Assembly (NCBI RefSeq): GCF_005233875.1
Contig: NZ_SZPZ01000004.1
Span: forward strand, 248,001 to 312,000
Reading direction: 5' to 3'
Length of the DNA: 64,000 nucleotides
From: Kribbella jiaozuonensis
Lineage (GTDB): Bacteria > Actinomycetota > Actinomycetes > Propionibacteriales > Kribbellaceae
In this document: positions 50,477-58,286 of the stretch, piece after piece
Layout: every line of letters starts with the position of its first letter
How positions within the stretch are numbered: the stretch's first letter is position 1
Notes under the pieces: model-generated
What the model saw: only the letters and a program-made list of their open reading frames with translations
Told to the model about the DNA's origin: nothing
Databases searched by the model: none
Translations under genes and position numbers: made by a program

Positions 50477-51160
50477 TCAGCCCTCGATGCCGGTCGCCTC
50501 GTGTGAGGCGCCGACCGGCTTGCTTTCAGGCGATCCCCGTTGACGTAAGTAGATGCTGAAGACCGCCATCGATCCGACGGCAAGCAACTCCGACTGCCAG
50601 TTCTGCAGGCTGCGACTCCAGAAGTCGGCCGAGCCGACGTAGGACAGCCACGATTGCGGATCCTGAAGCTGCTTCAGCCGCTGCTCGTTGAACGCCGACC
50701 AGCCCGCGACCGACTGCACCAGCCAGCAGGCTAGGAAGATCGATCCCATCACGAGACCGAGTGACGAGGAATAGATTCTGGTCCGCAAGCCGCCGGCCCT
50801 CGCCCAGCGCGGTGAGTCGGGTCCGGCGTACGCACCGACCTTCTGGTCCTCGTCGGATTCCCGGCCGGCCTCATCGAGCGGCTTGGACTCTGGCGAACCG
50901 CGTTGTACCAGCCAGACGGTCAGGACGATGTAGAGCAGGAACTGCAGGTACTCGCTCTGCCAGTTCTCGGTGACGTCGACGGCGAAGTCTGCGGAGGTGA
51001 CGTACCGGCCGAACGTAATCGTCGCCAGTCCGTCGGCGACCTGGCCGTTGTTGAACTCCGCGAGGCCGGCGAAGGCCTGCCCGACCAAGGCACCCAGGAA
51101 CAGCAGTCCGAAGACCAGGCTGAGGGAGTTGTCGCGCACGAAGCCACGCGCTCGGGTCAT
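50477..51160 (-). CDS. DUF6766 family membrane protein with internal duplication
   Basis: 227 aa built of two similar halves (about 1-95 and 120-215). Each has two hydrophobic helices, a W-Q-S-E segment (ENWQSEYLQF; QNWQSELLAV) and ends in RGSPESKP. Four transmembrane helices in all. Function unknown. Its ATG overlaps the stop of a 27-aa peptide gene (ATGA). In the same operon as an upstream lipoprotein gene. Confidence 0.85.
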   Translation of the reverse strand: MTRARGFVRDNSLSLVFGLLFLGALVGQAFAGLAEFNNGQVADGLATITFGRYVTSADFAVDVTENWQSEYLQFLLYIVLTVWLVQRGSPESKPLDEAGRESDEDQKVGAYAGPDSPRWARAGGLRTRIYSSSLGLVMGSIFLACWLVQSVAGWSAFNEQRLKQLQDPQSWLSYVGSADFWSRSLQNWQSELLAVGSMAVFSIYLRQRGSPESKPVGASHEATGIEG

Positions 51161-51240
51161 CGGTTGATCACCCCCAGGGTGAGGAAATACGCCAATCCGA
51201 CGAGGACGACGGCCAGGTAGACGATGAACATCACGCGCAT
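51157..51240 (-). CDS. 27-aa single-helix membrane peptide
   Basis: Sequence runs MRVMFIVYLAVVLVGLAYFL then TLGVINR, one hydrophobic helix. AAGGGGTGA lies 8 nt before the ATG and the stop overlaps the DUF6766 start in ATGA, both strong signs of translation. It may assemble with the DUF6766 protein or serve mainly to couple translation. Confidence 0.7.
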   Translation of the reverse strand: MRVMFIVYLAVVLVGLAYFLTLGVINR

Positions 51241-51247
51241 CGGCCGT

Positions 51248-51643
51248 TCACCCCTTGACCTTGCAGTCATAAGGCATTTGATCGTGCCGGATACAAGCCG
51301 CGGCGACGATCTTCCAGCCGTCGCCGAACTCGGCGAGGAAGGCAGTGTCCCCGTTCATCCGCGCGTACGCCTGAGTGCCGTACTTCCGCAGTTCGACCAC
51401 CGTGCCCGCCGCGGGGATGTCCTCGTCGAGGATCGCCGCAGAACACGACGTCTGCGCCGACTGTTCCACCTCGTGGCGGGTCTGTGGCGCCAACAACCCG
51501 CAGGCCGCTGCGGCGTCGTGCACTTCGATTGCGTGATAGAACCGGTCCGCCGCGCTAGAAGATGCCTCAGGCAACTTCGAGCCACATGAGCTGACCGTGA
51601 GTACGATCGCGCCCATCACCACGCCGACAACCCACCGTCTCAT
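51248..51643 (-). CDS. Lipoprotein of unknown function
   Basis: 131 aa. Signal peptide with lipobox TVSSC (Cys20). The mature part (DRFYHAIEVHDAAAACGLLA; GDTAFLAEFGDGWKIVAAAC) resembles NTF2-like or SnoaL-like extracellular domains, with five further Cys that could form disulfides. Ends 7 bp before the small peptide gene, so three genes form an operon. Confidence 0.82.
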   Translation of the reverse strand: MRRWVVGVVMGAIVLTVSSCGSKLPEASSSAADRFYHAIEVHDAAAACGLLAPQTRHEVEQSAQTSCSAAILDEDIPAAGTVVELRKYGTQAYARMNGDTAFLAEFGDGWKIVAAACIRHDQMPYDCKVKG

Positions 51644-51701
51644 ACCGAACAGGTTCCCAAGCCGATGCGCCGTGAGGCGTCGCCTGTGGGGGGCCGGATG
51701 A

Positions 51702-52397
51702 TCAGTCGGGTAGCTTGCGGGTCTCGATCAGTTGGAGCGCGACGGCGTGCAACTTCGTGTTGGTGTCCTGGGAGTAGCGCCGCAGTATGGCGAAGGCCCG
51801 GTCGCCGTCGAGGTTGTAGCGCTCCATCAGGATGCCCATTGCCTGGCCCACGAGTTTGCGGGCGTCGACTGCCTGGGCGAGGTTGTCCTCCTGCCGGGCG
51901 CTGGCGACAGCGACCGAGGCGTGCCGGGCGAGGATGTGCGCGATCGCCTCTTCGTCAGGACCGAAGGCATCCAGCCGGGTGCTGTACAGCCCCAGCACCC
52001 CGACCGTGCCGGCCGCGGTGGTCAGTGGCATGTCCAGAACGCTGCGCACACCGAGCTCGAGGACTTTGCCGGCCCATTCCGGCCAGCGGTCGTCCGAGGC
52101 GGTGTCGCGGACCAGGACGATCGAGTGCTCACGCATCGACTCCGCCAACGGGCCCTGGCCGCCGCCGACCTGCAACGCGTAGATCTCGGCGACCACCGGG
52201 TCAGTGACCGCAGGAACCTGCAACTGCCTGCCACTGACAACGAGCGCAACGCCGGCATGGGAGCAGTCCAGCGCCTGCAAGGCGAACTCCACGACGGCGT
52301 CGACGGTCTCTTCCATCCCGTCGGAATCGTGCAGGTCGAGCGCGAGCTGGGCGAACCGTTCGGCCGCGGCGCCGCTGGTCAGATCGATCATGGTCAC
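51702..52397 (-). CDS. GAF and ANTAR domain protein (5)
   Basis: 231 aa. GAF about 20-150 (DCSHAGVALVVSGRQLQVPA; LDMPLTTAAGTVGVLGLYST) and ANTAR about 170-225 (DARKLVGQAMGILMERYNLD, RAFAILRRYSQDTNTKLHAV). GTG 52397 has GGAGGG 7 nt upstream. Divergent to the small HTH regulator at 52533; the twin operators between them lie about 90-130 bp upstream of this gene. Confidence 0.92.
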   Translation of the reverse strand: MTMIDLTSGAAAERFAQLALDLHDSDGMEETVDAVVEFALQALDCSHAGVALVVSGRQLQVPAVTDPVVAEIYALQVGGGQGPLAESMREHSIVLVRDTASDDRWPEWAGKVLELGVRSVLDMPLTTAAGTVGVLGLYSTRLDAFGPDEEAIAHILARHASVAVASARQEDNLAQAVDARKLVGQAMGILMERYNLDGDRAFAILRRYSQDTNTKLHAVALQLIETRKLPD

Positions 52398-52486
52398 CTC
52401 GGGTCCCTCCGGGCTGGCGACGGCGACTTCTCGGCGGTGAGGCCTGCGCGAGTCGTGCCGGGAGGTGGAACGATGATGCCCATAAA

Positions 52487-52529
52487 GTCAAGCTAGCTTG
52501 ACGCTGACCCGGTGTCAAGCTACCTTGAC
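52487..52529 (+). promoter_or_regulatory. Twin palindromic operators and leaderless promoter
   Basis: GTCAAGCTAGCTTGAC (52487-52502, perfect palindrome) and GTCAAGCTACCTTGAC (52514-52529, one mismatch), 27 bp centre to centre. They contain -35 TTGACG (52498-52503) and, 17 bp on, -10 TACCTT (52521-52526). Predicted transcription start is 52533, the G of the GTG start codon. Confidence 0.75.
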
Positions 52530-52532
52530 GCT

Positions 52533-52964
52533 GTGAGTGGTGACATGAGACAGGCTCCCGACGGTGCGGATACCAGGGGCCTGGAAGAGCTGCTCGACGT
52601 GTTGCGGGTCAGCGATCAGCGGGAGTCCTATGAGCGCGGGATCGAGCAGGAGCAAGCAGCAGGCCGTCCGGTCGCGGTGCTGGTGAACGCACTGGCGGAT
52701 CTGCCGGGCGTCACCGGGCTGGAGGCGCTGCGGGCAAGCAGGCGCGTGGTGGAGCTGCTGACGGCTGCCCGGTGGCACCTGATGCGCCAGGCCCGCGAGG
52801 AGGGCTCCAGCTGGAGCCAGGTCGGCAGCGCCTTGGGCATGAGCAAGCAGGCCGCCTACGACTTCTACCGGCGCAAGCTCGACCAGCAGGACGAATCGGT
52901 CACCCCTGACAGCGACGAGGTGGCGCGATCACGAGCAGCGCTGGACGAGAAGTCCAACGGCTGA
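52533..52964 (+). CDS. Small HTH regulator, relative of HSP18-type regulator
   Basis: 143 aa. The HTH is REEGSSWSQVGSALGMSKQA then AYDFYRRKL (about 86-115), matching SWADLAPALGVASRQAAERRY in the regulator at 48049. An N-terminal helical part of unknown role precedes it. GTG 52533 is chosen because the predicted transcript begins there (leaderless); ATG 52545 is possible. It probably represses itself through the twin palindromes that overlap its promoter, and perhaps the divergent GAF-ANTAR gene. Confidence 0.8.
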   Translation: MSGDMRQAPDGADTRGLEELLDVLRVSDQRESYERGIEQEQAAGRPVAVLVNALADLPGVTGLEALRASRRVVELLTAARWHLMRQAREEGSSWSQVGSALGMSKQAAYDFYRRKLDQQDESVTPDSDEVARSRAALDEKSNG

Positions 52965-53004
52965 CCTTGCCGCGCCACCGACCTTCACGAACCCATACCG
53001 CGAC

Positions 53005-53988
53005 TCATCCTGTGGCGGTCGCGCTCGCGCGGAGGTAGTGGGGTGATGCCGCCCATTCGGTCAGGAGATGTTCGGCAAAGCGGTTGTCGACGACGAGTGA
53101 GCAGCGGGCGCCGAACAGGACGTCGCCGATCGCATCGGGATGCTGCTGCACGTAGCTGCCGCAGAGGTCGTGGGCCGCGATCTGCTCATGCACGGCGTCC
53201 GCTTCGACGTGCTCAGTGAAGTACTGCGCCTGGTCGTCCGAGGCGCCGAGTCTGGCGGCGCCGGCGGCGTACTGGCGGTTGGGCAGCGTGGACGTCATCT
53301 CGAGCGCGGCCAGGTGACCGATGAGGGAGCCGGTCCACCGGCGGTGAATCGCGAACAGCGACATCACGTTCGACACGGCCAGCGTGACAGCCGGCACCTC
53401 TGCGACGTAGCGGCCGTAGCTGTCGTCGAGGCCTAGCCAGCGCATCGTCGTACGGAACAGCTCGGAATGCATCCGCTCCGGCCGACCGCCGCCGTACTCG
53501 TCGGACTCGATCTCGACCAGTGCCGCCTTCGCAGCGCCGTCGAGACGTGGGATGCCGAAGCTGTGCGGGTCGGCCTCCTTGAGCTGGTAGACCGACCGCT
53601 GCAGAACGAACTCGCGAAACTGCTCTCGCGTGGCGTGTCGACGCAGGTACGGCGCCAGCCGCGGCCCGTCATCGGCGTCGATCATCGCGCGGAGCTGCTC
53701 CGCGACCGGCTCGTCGGTCGGATCAACCCGGCAATTGGCTTCCAGCCAGTCGATCCACGGGCGCTCCCACTCGGTGCGGGCCGCAATGATCACCGGGTCC
53801 CACTGCGCGTCGGGTTCGACATCGTCGAAGCCGCGGTACTGCAGCTCGTACGCGATCCAGAGTGCAAGTTGCAGATCCTCGTCCGCGAACGGCTGACGGG
53901 GTCGCGAGATCTCGGTGGGCCGCTGTACACCCGTGAGCCGGTTGTTCAACCAGGTACTGAGCGGCCCACGCGGTGGTGGTAGTTGCAT
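53005..53988 (-). CDS. Iron-containing redox enzyme family protein (heme-oxygenase-like diiron fold)
   Basis: 327 aa. Helical protein with candidate diiron ligands in ESDEYGGGRPERMHSELF (Glu, His) and TEHVEADAVHEQI (His, Glu, Asp, His), the pattern of heme-oxygenase-like diiron oxidases. Relatives act in desaturation or N-oxygenation, often of amino-acid or fatty-acid substrates. GAGGAGA 6 nt before the ATG. Divergent to a CDGSH iron-sulfur protein, a pairing that suggests electron delivery. Confidence 0.88.
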   Translation of the reverse strand: MQLPPPRGPLSTWLNNRLTGVQRPTEISRPRQPFADEDLQLALWIAYELQYRGFDDVEPDAQWDPVIIAARTEWERPWIDWLEANCRVDPTDEPVAEQLRAMIDADDGPRLAPYLRRHATREQFREFVLQRSVYQLKEADPHSFGIPRLDGAAKAALVEIESDEYGGGRPERMHSELFRTTMRWLGLDDSYGRYVAEVPAVTLAVSNVMSLFAIHRRWTGSLIGHLAALEMTSTLPNRQYAAGAARLGASDDQAQYFTEHVEADAVHEQIAAHDLCGSYVQQHPDAIGDVLFGARCSLVVDNRFAEHLLTEWAASPHYLRASATATG

Positions 53989-54020
53989 GTGTGTCTCCTC
54001 GACGCATTGACCGCGACCCG

Positions 54021-54055
54021 GTACCCGACCAGGAAACCGTTACAGGACTGGGTAC
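54021..54055. promoter_or_regulatory. Divergent GGGTAC boxes between diiron oxidase and CDGSH genes
   Basis: Leftward GGGTAC at 54026-54021 is 32 nt from the diiron oxidase ATG; rightward GGGTAC at 54050-54055 is 9 nt from the CDGSH ATG. No good GNNT partner 14-16 bp upstream for either, so the -35 is unclear. Confidence 0.4.
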
Positions 54056-54064
54056 CTGCGGTCC

Positions 54065-54274
54065 ATGACCATGCAGGACGACAGTGCGGCACAGCTCCGC
54101 TTCTACCCGGACGGCCCGATCCTGGTGCGCGGAGACTTCGAGCTGCTGGACGAGAACGGCGATGCGATGGCGGCCGCACGCCGTACCATCGCGCTCTGCC
54201 GCTGCGGACGCACCGCCATCCCTCCGTTCTGCGACGGCACTCACACCATCCCGCAACGAACCCGAGCGAGCTGA
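54065..54274 (+). CDS. CDGSH iron-sulfur domain protein
   Basis: 69 aa with CRCGRTAIPPFCDGTH, the three-Cys one-His [2Fe-2S] motif. The N-terminal FYPDGPILVRGDFELLDENG is typical of short actinobacterial members. ATG 54065, or 54071. Probably redox partner or iron-sulfur donor for the divergent diiron protein (inference from pairing). Confidence 0.92.
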   Translation: MTMQDDSAAQLRFYPDGPILVRGDFELLDENGDAMAAARRTIALCRCGRTAIPPFCDGTHTIPQRTRAS

Positions 54275-54282
54275 CTGCGACC

Positions 54283-55389
54283 TCAGGCGGTGAAAGCCGT
54301 CGCGAGCCACGGAACGACGCGGTCTGGGCCGAGGGCTCGGAGTTCATCCACGACAGGGTGTTCGACCATCGCACGTACGTCGTCCAGGCCGCCACTCGCG
54401 TACGGCTCGGCGATGTCGACGAGGTCGTGAAGGCAGCTCCGAGTCGATCGAGACACACCCGTTCGTAGATCGAGGAGCTCTCCTCCGACGCCGTCGCGGA
54501 GGGCGGACCAGCGGTTCTCCGCGATCCTCCAGGTCGGCGCGGGCGGCTGAAGAGCGCCTAGGCGATGCAGGTCGGCAAGCGCCGCGGCGAGCGCGTGTAC
54601 GAACCGGGCGACAGCGCTGGTCCGTTCCACGGTTGCCTGTACGTCGAGAACCCGCAGCTCCAGCGTGCCGTAGCGGATGTGCGGTCGCAGCTCCCACCAC
54701 CACTCCGACGCGTCAGCCACGGCACCTCCCCGGACAGCCCAGGACAGGTCATCGGCGTACTGCTCCCACGAGGCGATGATCGGCGGAACACCCTGTCGAG
54801 GCAGCTGTGAGGCGATCACCGGGCGCACCGAGCAGAGCCCGGTATCCCGTCCCGCAGCGAACGGCGAGGTCGCAGCGAGCGCAGCCAACTCCGGCAGTCG
54901 ATCCCGCAGCGCGTGGTAAACACCCAGCGTGCAATCAGCGTCACCGAACGCCAGGTGCACCTGCAGCGAGGAGACCAACTGCCGCCCCACCACCTCGCGA
55001 TACCGCTCCGCGAGCCTCGCTGCCCGTTCGGTGCACGACAACTCAACGGGTCCGTCGACGAGGGGGTGAACCGGCGCCGCGATCGCGGCCACGTCCGAGC
55101 CGCACTCGTCGGCCACGAGTTGCCGGCACCTACGCAGCTCCTCGACCGCCTCAGCCACGTCAGCGTGAACGGACGTCGCGATCTCCAGCTGGCAGGCCGG
55201 CAGCTCACGCTTGACCCGAGGGTCCCCCACTCCCGCAACCACCGCGCCGGCATCCGCGGGTAACCAGCTCCCGCGACGTACCACCAGCAACTCTTCCTCG
55301 AGTCCCACAGTTCCTGCAACGGTGCTGGAGAACAACGCGCAGAGCCGCCCGGCGTCGGGCGGCGGAACGGCGGACTTGGTGTTGGTCAC
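54283..55389 (-). CDS. Carboxylate-amine ligase, YbdK/GCS2 family
   Basis: 368-aa glutamate-cysteine-ligase-like enzyme of the GCS2 family. TVGLEEELLVVRRGSWLP, LPACQLEIATSVHADVAEAV and ELRPHIRYGTLELRVLDVQA are characteristic, including metal-binding Glu residues. Relatives make gamma-glutamyl amides or ergothioneine-type precursors. GTG start 55389. Convergent with the CDGSH gene. Confidence 0.92.
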   Translation of the reverse strand: MTNTKSAVPPPDAGRLCALFSSTVAGTVGLEEELLVVRRGSWLPADAGAVVAGVGDPRVKRELPACQLEIATSVHADVAEAVEELRRCRQLVADECGSDVAAIAAPVHPLVDGPVELSCTERAARLAERYREVVGRQLVSSLQVHLAFGDADCTLGVYHALRDRLPELAALAATSPFAAGRDTGLCSVRPVIASQLPRQGVPPIIASWEQYADDLSWAVRGGAVADASEWWWELRPHIRYGTLELRVLDVQATVERTSAVARFVHALAAALADLHRLGALQPPAPTWRIAENRWSALRDGVGGELLDLRTGVSRSTRSCLHDLVDIAEPYASGGLDDVRAMVEHPVVDELRALGPDRVVPWLATAFTA

Positions 55390-55429
55390 GCCATCCTGTT
55401 ACCTCCCGTTCCTAAGCCAACCCTCAGAC

Positions 55430-55454
55430 GCATAGGCGGATGAGACGTGGGTAC
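55430..55454 (+). promoter_or_regulatory. Sigma-B-type promoter candidate for FAD-Rieske gene
   Basis: GCAT (55430-55433), 15 bp, GGGTAC (55449-55454), 55 nt before the ATG at 55510. Confidence 0.45.
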
Positions 55455-55509
55455 CCGGATCGAGCGCAGACAGCGTCTGTGCGGGGGCGGCACCGGCCGG
55501 AGGCGAGTG

Positions 55510-57009
55510 ATGATGACGACGAACCGCTCGGTCTGGCAGGCGACTGCGACGATTCCGGAGTACGGCGCAATCGCCGGCGACCAGCACTGCGACGTTCTCG
55601 TCGTCGGTGGCGGCGTGATCGGACTGACGACCGCGCTGTACCTGCAGCAGGAGGGGACCGACGTCGTACTGCTCGAGGCCGCGCGGATCGGCGCTCGAAC
55701 CAGCGGCAACACCACAGGCAAGGTCACCTCGCAGCACGGCGCCATCTATGCAAATCTGGTCGACCGGCACGGACGCCACAAGGCCGAGCAGTACGCCTCG
55801 GCCAACCAGGGCGCGGTCGACCAGATCGCACTGCTGGTTGACCGGCTCGGTATCGAATGTGAGCTGACCAGAGGCCCGTCGTTCGTCTACTCAGCAAGCA
55901 ATCTGCAGCGCGAAGCAGATGTCGCGTGGGATCTCGGTCTTCCTGCACAGCTCGCAGAACCTGACGAGACGGGACTTCCGGAACAGGGCACCTCCGCTGT
56001 GCGCTTCGACGACCAAGTCATGCTCCACCCGCTCCGCTACCTCGCCGGGCTCGCCCGCGCCTTCGTCGAGGCAGGAGGGCGGATTCACGAGCACAGCCGA
56101 GTCACCGAACTCGATGCCAGCGACGGCCGTGTCGAGGCGCTGACCGCGGTCGGGCCACGAGTCAGCGCAGCACACGTCGTGGTCGCCACGCTGCTGCCGA
56201 TCGGCACCGTGGGCGGGTACTTCGCCCGCACCAGACCGAACCAGTCACACGGGATCGCCGTACGGCTACCAGTCGAGGCACCGGCCACCATGACTATCTC
56301 CGCCGACGCACCCGTGCGCTCTACACGACCGTGGCCAGGCGGTGGACCCAACGGACTCATCGTGGTCGGCGCCGGCCACGAAACCGGCGCCGAGCAGGAC
56401 ACGGACGCGGCGTACCGGAGTCTCATCGACTGGGTCGGATCGCTCTGGAACACCGATGCGCAGCCCGACTATCGCTGGTCGGCCCAGGATTACAGCAGCC
56501 CGGATCTGCTCCCGTACGTCGGCAGGGCGCCCGGCTCGCCGATCCTGATCGCGACCGGCATGAACAAATGGGGCCTCACCAACGGAACCGTTGCCGCCGG
56601 CATCTTGCGCGACACCATTCTCGGCCGCGACAATCCCTGGAGCGAGCTGTACGACGCCAGGCGCATCGGCGACGCACGCGCAGTCGCGGAACTCGTCAAG
56701 GACAATCTCAAGGTCGGCAAGGAGTTCGCCACCGGGCACCTCAGCCGGATCCTCGGCCGCGGGCTCGATCACGTCGAGGTCGGCGAAGGCGGCCTGTACG
56801 ACCTCGACGGCAAGACAGTCGGCGCGTACTGCGATCACGACGGTCGCCTGCACACCGTCGTACCCGTCTGCACCCACCTCGGGTGCCCCTTGCGCTGGAA
56901 CCAAGGCGACACCACCTGGGACTGCAACTGCCACGGCTCCCGCTTCACACCCGACGGCTCCGTCCTCGACGGCCCGGCGACAACCTCACTGGCCAAGCCC
57001 GACAACTGA
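55510..57009 (+). CDS. FAD-dependent oxidoreductase with C-terminal Rieske domain
   Basis: 499 aa. DAO-type FAD domain: CDVLVVGGGVIGLTTALYLQ, then LLEAARIGARTSGNTTGKVT, and PYVGRAPGSPILIATGMNKWG. The Rieske [2Fe-2S] domain is at the C-terminus: CTHLGCPLRWNQGDTTWDCN then CHGSRF, with both Cys-His pairs. The fold class is known from actinobacteria and cyanobacteria, with suggested roles in oxidative stress; substrate unknown. ATG 55510 has GGAGG 6 nt upstream. Confidence 0.95.
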   Translation: MMTTNRSVWQATATIPEYGAIAGDQHCDVLVVGGGVIGLTTALYLQQEGTDVVLLEAARIGARTSGNTTGKVTSQHGAIYANLVDRHGRHKAEQYASANQGAVDQIALLVDRLGIECELTRGPSFVYSASNLQREADVAWDLGLPAQLAEPDETGLPEQGTSAVRFDDQVMLHPLRYLAGLARAFVEAGGRIHEHSRVTELDASDGRVEALTAVGPRVSAAHVVVATLLPIGTVGGYFARTRPNQSHGIAVRLPVEAPATMTISADAPVRSTRPWPGGGPNGLIVVGAGHETGAEQDTDAAYRSLIDWVGSLWNTDAQPDYRWSAQDYSSPDLLPYVGRAPGSPILIATGMNKWGLTNGTVAAGILRDTILGRDNPWSELYDARRIGDARAVAELVKDNLKVGKEFATGHLSRILGRGLDHVEVGEGGLYDLDGKTVGAYCDHDGRLHTVVPVCTHLGCPLRWNQGDTTWDCNCHGSRFTPDGSVLDGPATTSLAKPDN

Positions 57010-57012
57010 GCA

Positions 57013-57053
57013 GTTGCCCGGCCGACGGTTTCCGACCGTCTCTCGATGGCAAC
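57013..57053 (+). terminator. Two-stem hairpin after FAD-Rieske gene
   Basis: Outer stem GTTGCC (57013-57018) / GGCAAC (57048-57053) encloses inner GACGGT-TTCCG-ACCGTC (57024-57040). Likely terminator. Confidence 0.6.
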
Positions 57054-57087
57054 CGGGTGATTCGGAAGCGTGGAAGGGAGATTGCGG

Positions 57088-57705
57088 ATGGCAACGTTGC
57101 GGGCGTTGGTGCTGAGTTGTTCGCTGAAGAAGTCACCGGCGAAGTCGAGTTCGGAGCTGATCGGGCGTGAGTTGCTCACCGCCCTGGCCGACCATGACGT
57201 CGACGGCGAGCTGGCCCGGGTGGCCGACCATGATGTCCGGTTCGGGGTCAGTGTCGACGAGGGCGACGGCGACGAATGGCCGGCGCTGCGGGCGAAGGTG
57301 CTTGCCTCGGACATCTTGATCATCGCGACCCCGATCTGGATGGGGCAGCCGGCGAGCGTGTGCAAGATGGTCCTGGAGCGGTTGGACGCCGAGCTGTCCG
57401 AGAAGGACGAGCAGGGCCGGCCCTTGGTGTACGGGAAGGTCGCCGTGGTCGGTGTCGTGGGCAACGAAGACGGCGCTCATCACGTCACCGCAGAGGTGTT
57501 GCAGGCGTTGAACGACGTCGGGTTCACGATCCCGGCCGCGGGGGCGACGTACTGGGTGGGAGAGGCGATGGGCTCGGTCGACTACAACGACGCCGGTCCG
57601 AAGCCCGACACCACCGGCCTCACCACCAAGACCGCCGCCGCGAACGCCGCCCACCTGGCCCGCCTCCTCCGCGACCAGCAATACCCAGCAATCGAGGGCG
57701 ACTGA
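57088..57705 (+). CDS. Flavodoxin-like NAD(P)H-dependent FMN reductase
   Basis: 205 aa. LRALVLSCSLKKSPAKSSSE is the FMN phosphate loop; LASDILIIATPIWMGQPASV is the isoalloxazine loop typical of this family. The end of the protein includes GATYWVGEAMGSVDY. Probably reduces quinones or supplies FMNH2. ATG 57088 has GGGAG 7 nt upstream; stop overlaps the VOC start (TGATG). Confidence 0.9.
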   Translation: MATLRALVLSCSLKKSPAKSSSELIGRELLTALADHDVDGELARVADHDVRFGVSVDEGDGDEWPALRAKVLASDILIIATPIWMGQPASVCKMVLERLDAELSEKDEQGRPLVYGKVAVVGVVGNEDGAHHVTAEVLQALNDVGFTIPAAGATYWVGEAMGSVDYNDAGPKPDTTGLTTKTAAANAAHLARLLRDQQYPAIEGD

Positions 57706-58082
57706 TGACTGCACAACTTGCCGCCACTGTCCTGGGAACCCCCGATCCGCCCGCGTTGGCCGACTTCTATCGTGAGCTGCTGGGCTGGGTGGAGATGAGC
57801 CGGGAGCCGGGATGGGTCCGGCTGCGTCACCCTGAGCACGAGAGGCCGGGGCTGAGCTTCCAGCTTGAGTCTGACCACGTTCCACCGGTCTGGCCGCAGC
57901 ACCCAGGCGTCCAGCAGATGCAGGCACATCTCGACGTCCAGGTCGACGACCTGGATCGCGAGGTCGAGCGCGCCGTCAAGCTCGGCGCGACCGTCGAGTC
58001 ACATCAGCCACAACCCGACGGCGTGCGCGTCATCCGCGATCCCCACGGTCACCTCGTGTGCCTCTTCCTGCCCGGCTACTAG
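57705..58082 (+). CDS. VOC family protein (glyoxalase/bleomycin-resistance fold)
   Basis: 125 aa. Two beta-alpha-beta modules: LAATVLGTPDPPALADFYRE and QAHLDVQVDDLDREVERAVK; the last strand is RVIRDPHGHLVCLFLPG. Metal His/Glu positions are partly conserved (HLDVQV His; the final Glu is replaced in HLVCLF), so enzymatic activity is uncertain. Coupled to the FMN reductase (TGATG). Confidence 0.88.
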   Translation: MTAQLAATVLGTPDPPALADFYRELLGWVEMSREPGWVRLRHPEHERPGLSFQLESDHVPPVWPQHPGVQQMQAHLDVQVDDLDREVERAVKLGATVESHQPQPDGVRVIRDPHGHLVCLFLPGY

Positions 58083-58286
58083 CCTCGAAGGAACGCGGAC
58101 AAGCTGTTGGCCAGCTCTTCCGGCGCCTGCTCTGCCATGTGGTGGCCGGACTTGATGCCGTGTCCTTCGACCTGGCGGCACCAGGGCCAGCGTCGGGCAC
58201 TCGATCCGCCGACCGGCCGCGCGATCGGTCTCGTCGTTGTGGCGATCGATCCCGAGTCCGGCCCGATGGCCATCTATGCAGGGCAC
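58079..58286 (-). pseudogene. Remnant of an alpha/beta hydrolase (haloacetate-dehalogenase-like)
   Basis: One minus-strand frame encodes DETDRAAGRRIECPTLAL, another GHGIKSGHHMAEQAPEELAN and SLSAFLRG-stop. Together they match the last 70 residues of alpha/beta hydrolases (cap end, CPTLALW strand, catalytic His in SGHHMAE). A frameshift lies at the CTGGCCCTGG run near 58175-58190. The rest of the gene is absent. The stop overlaps that of the VOC gene. Confidence 0.75.
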
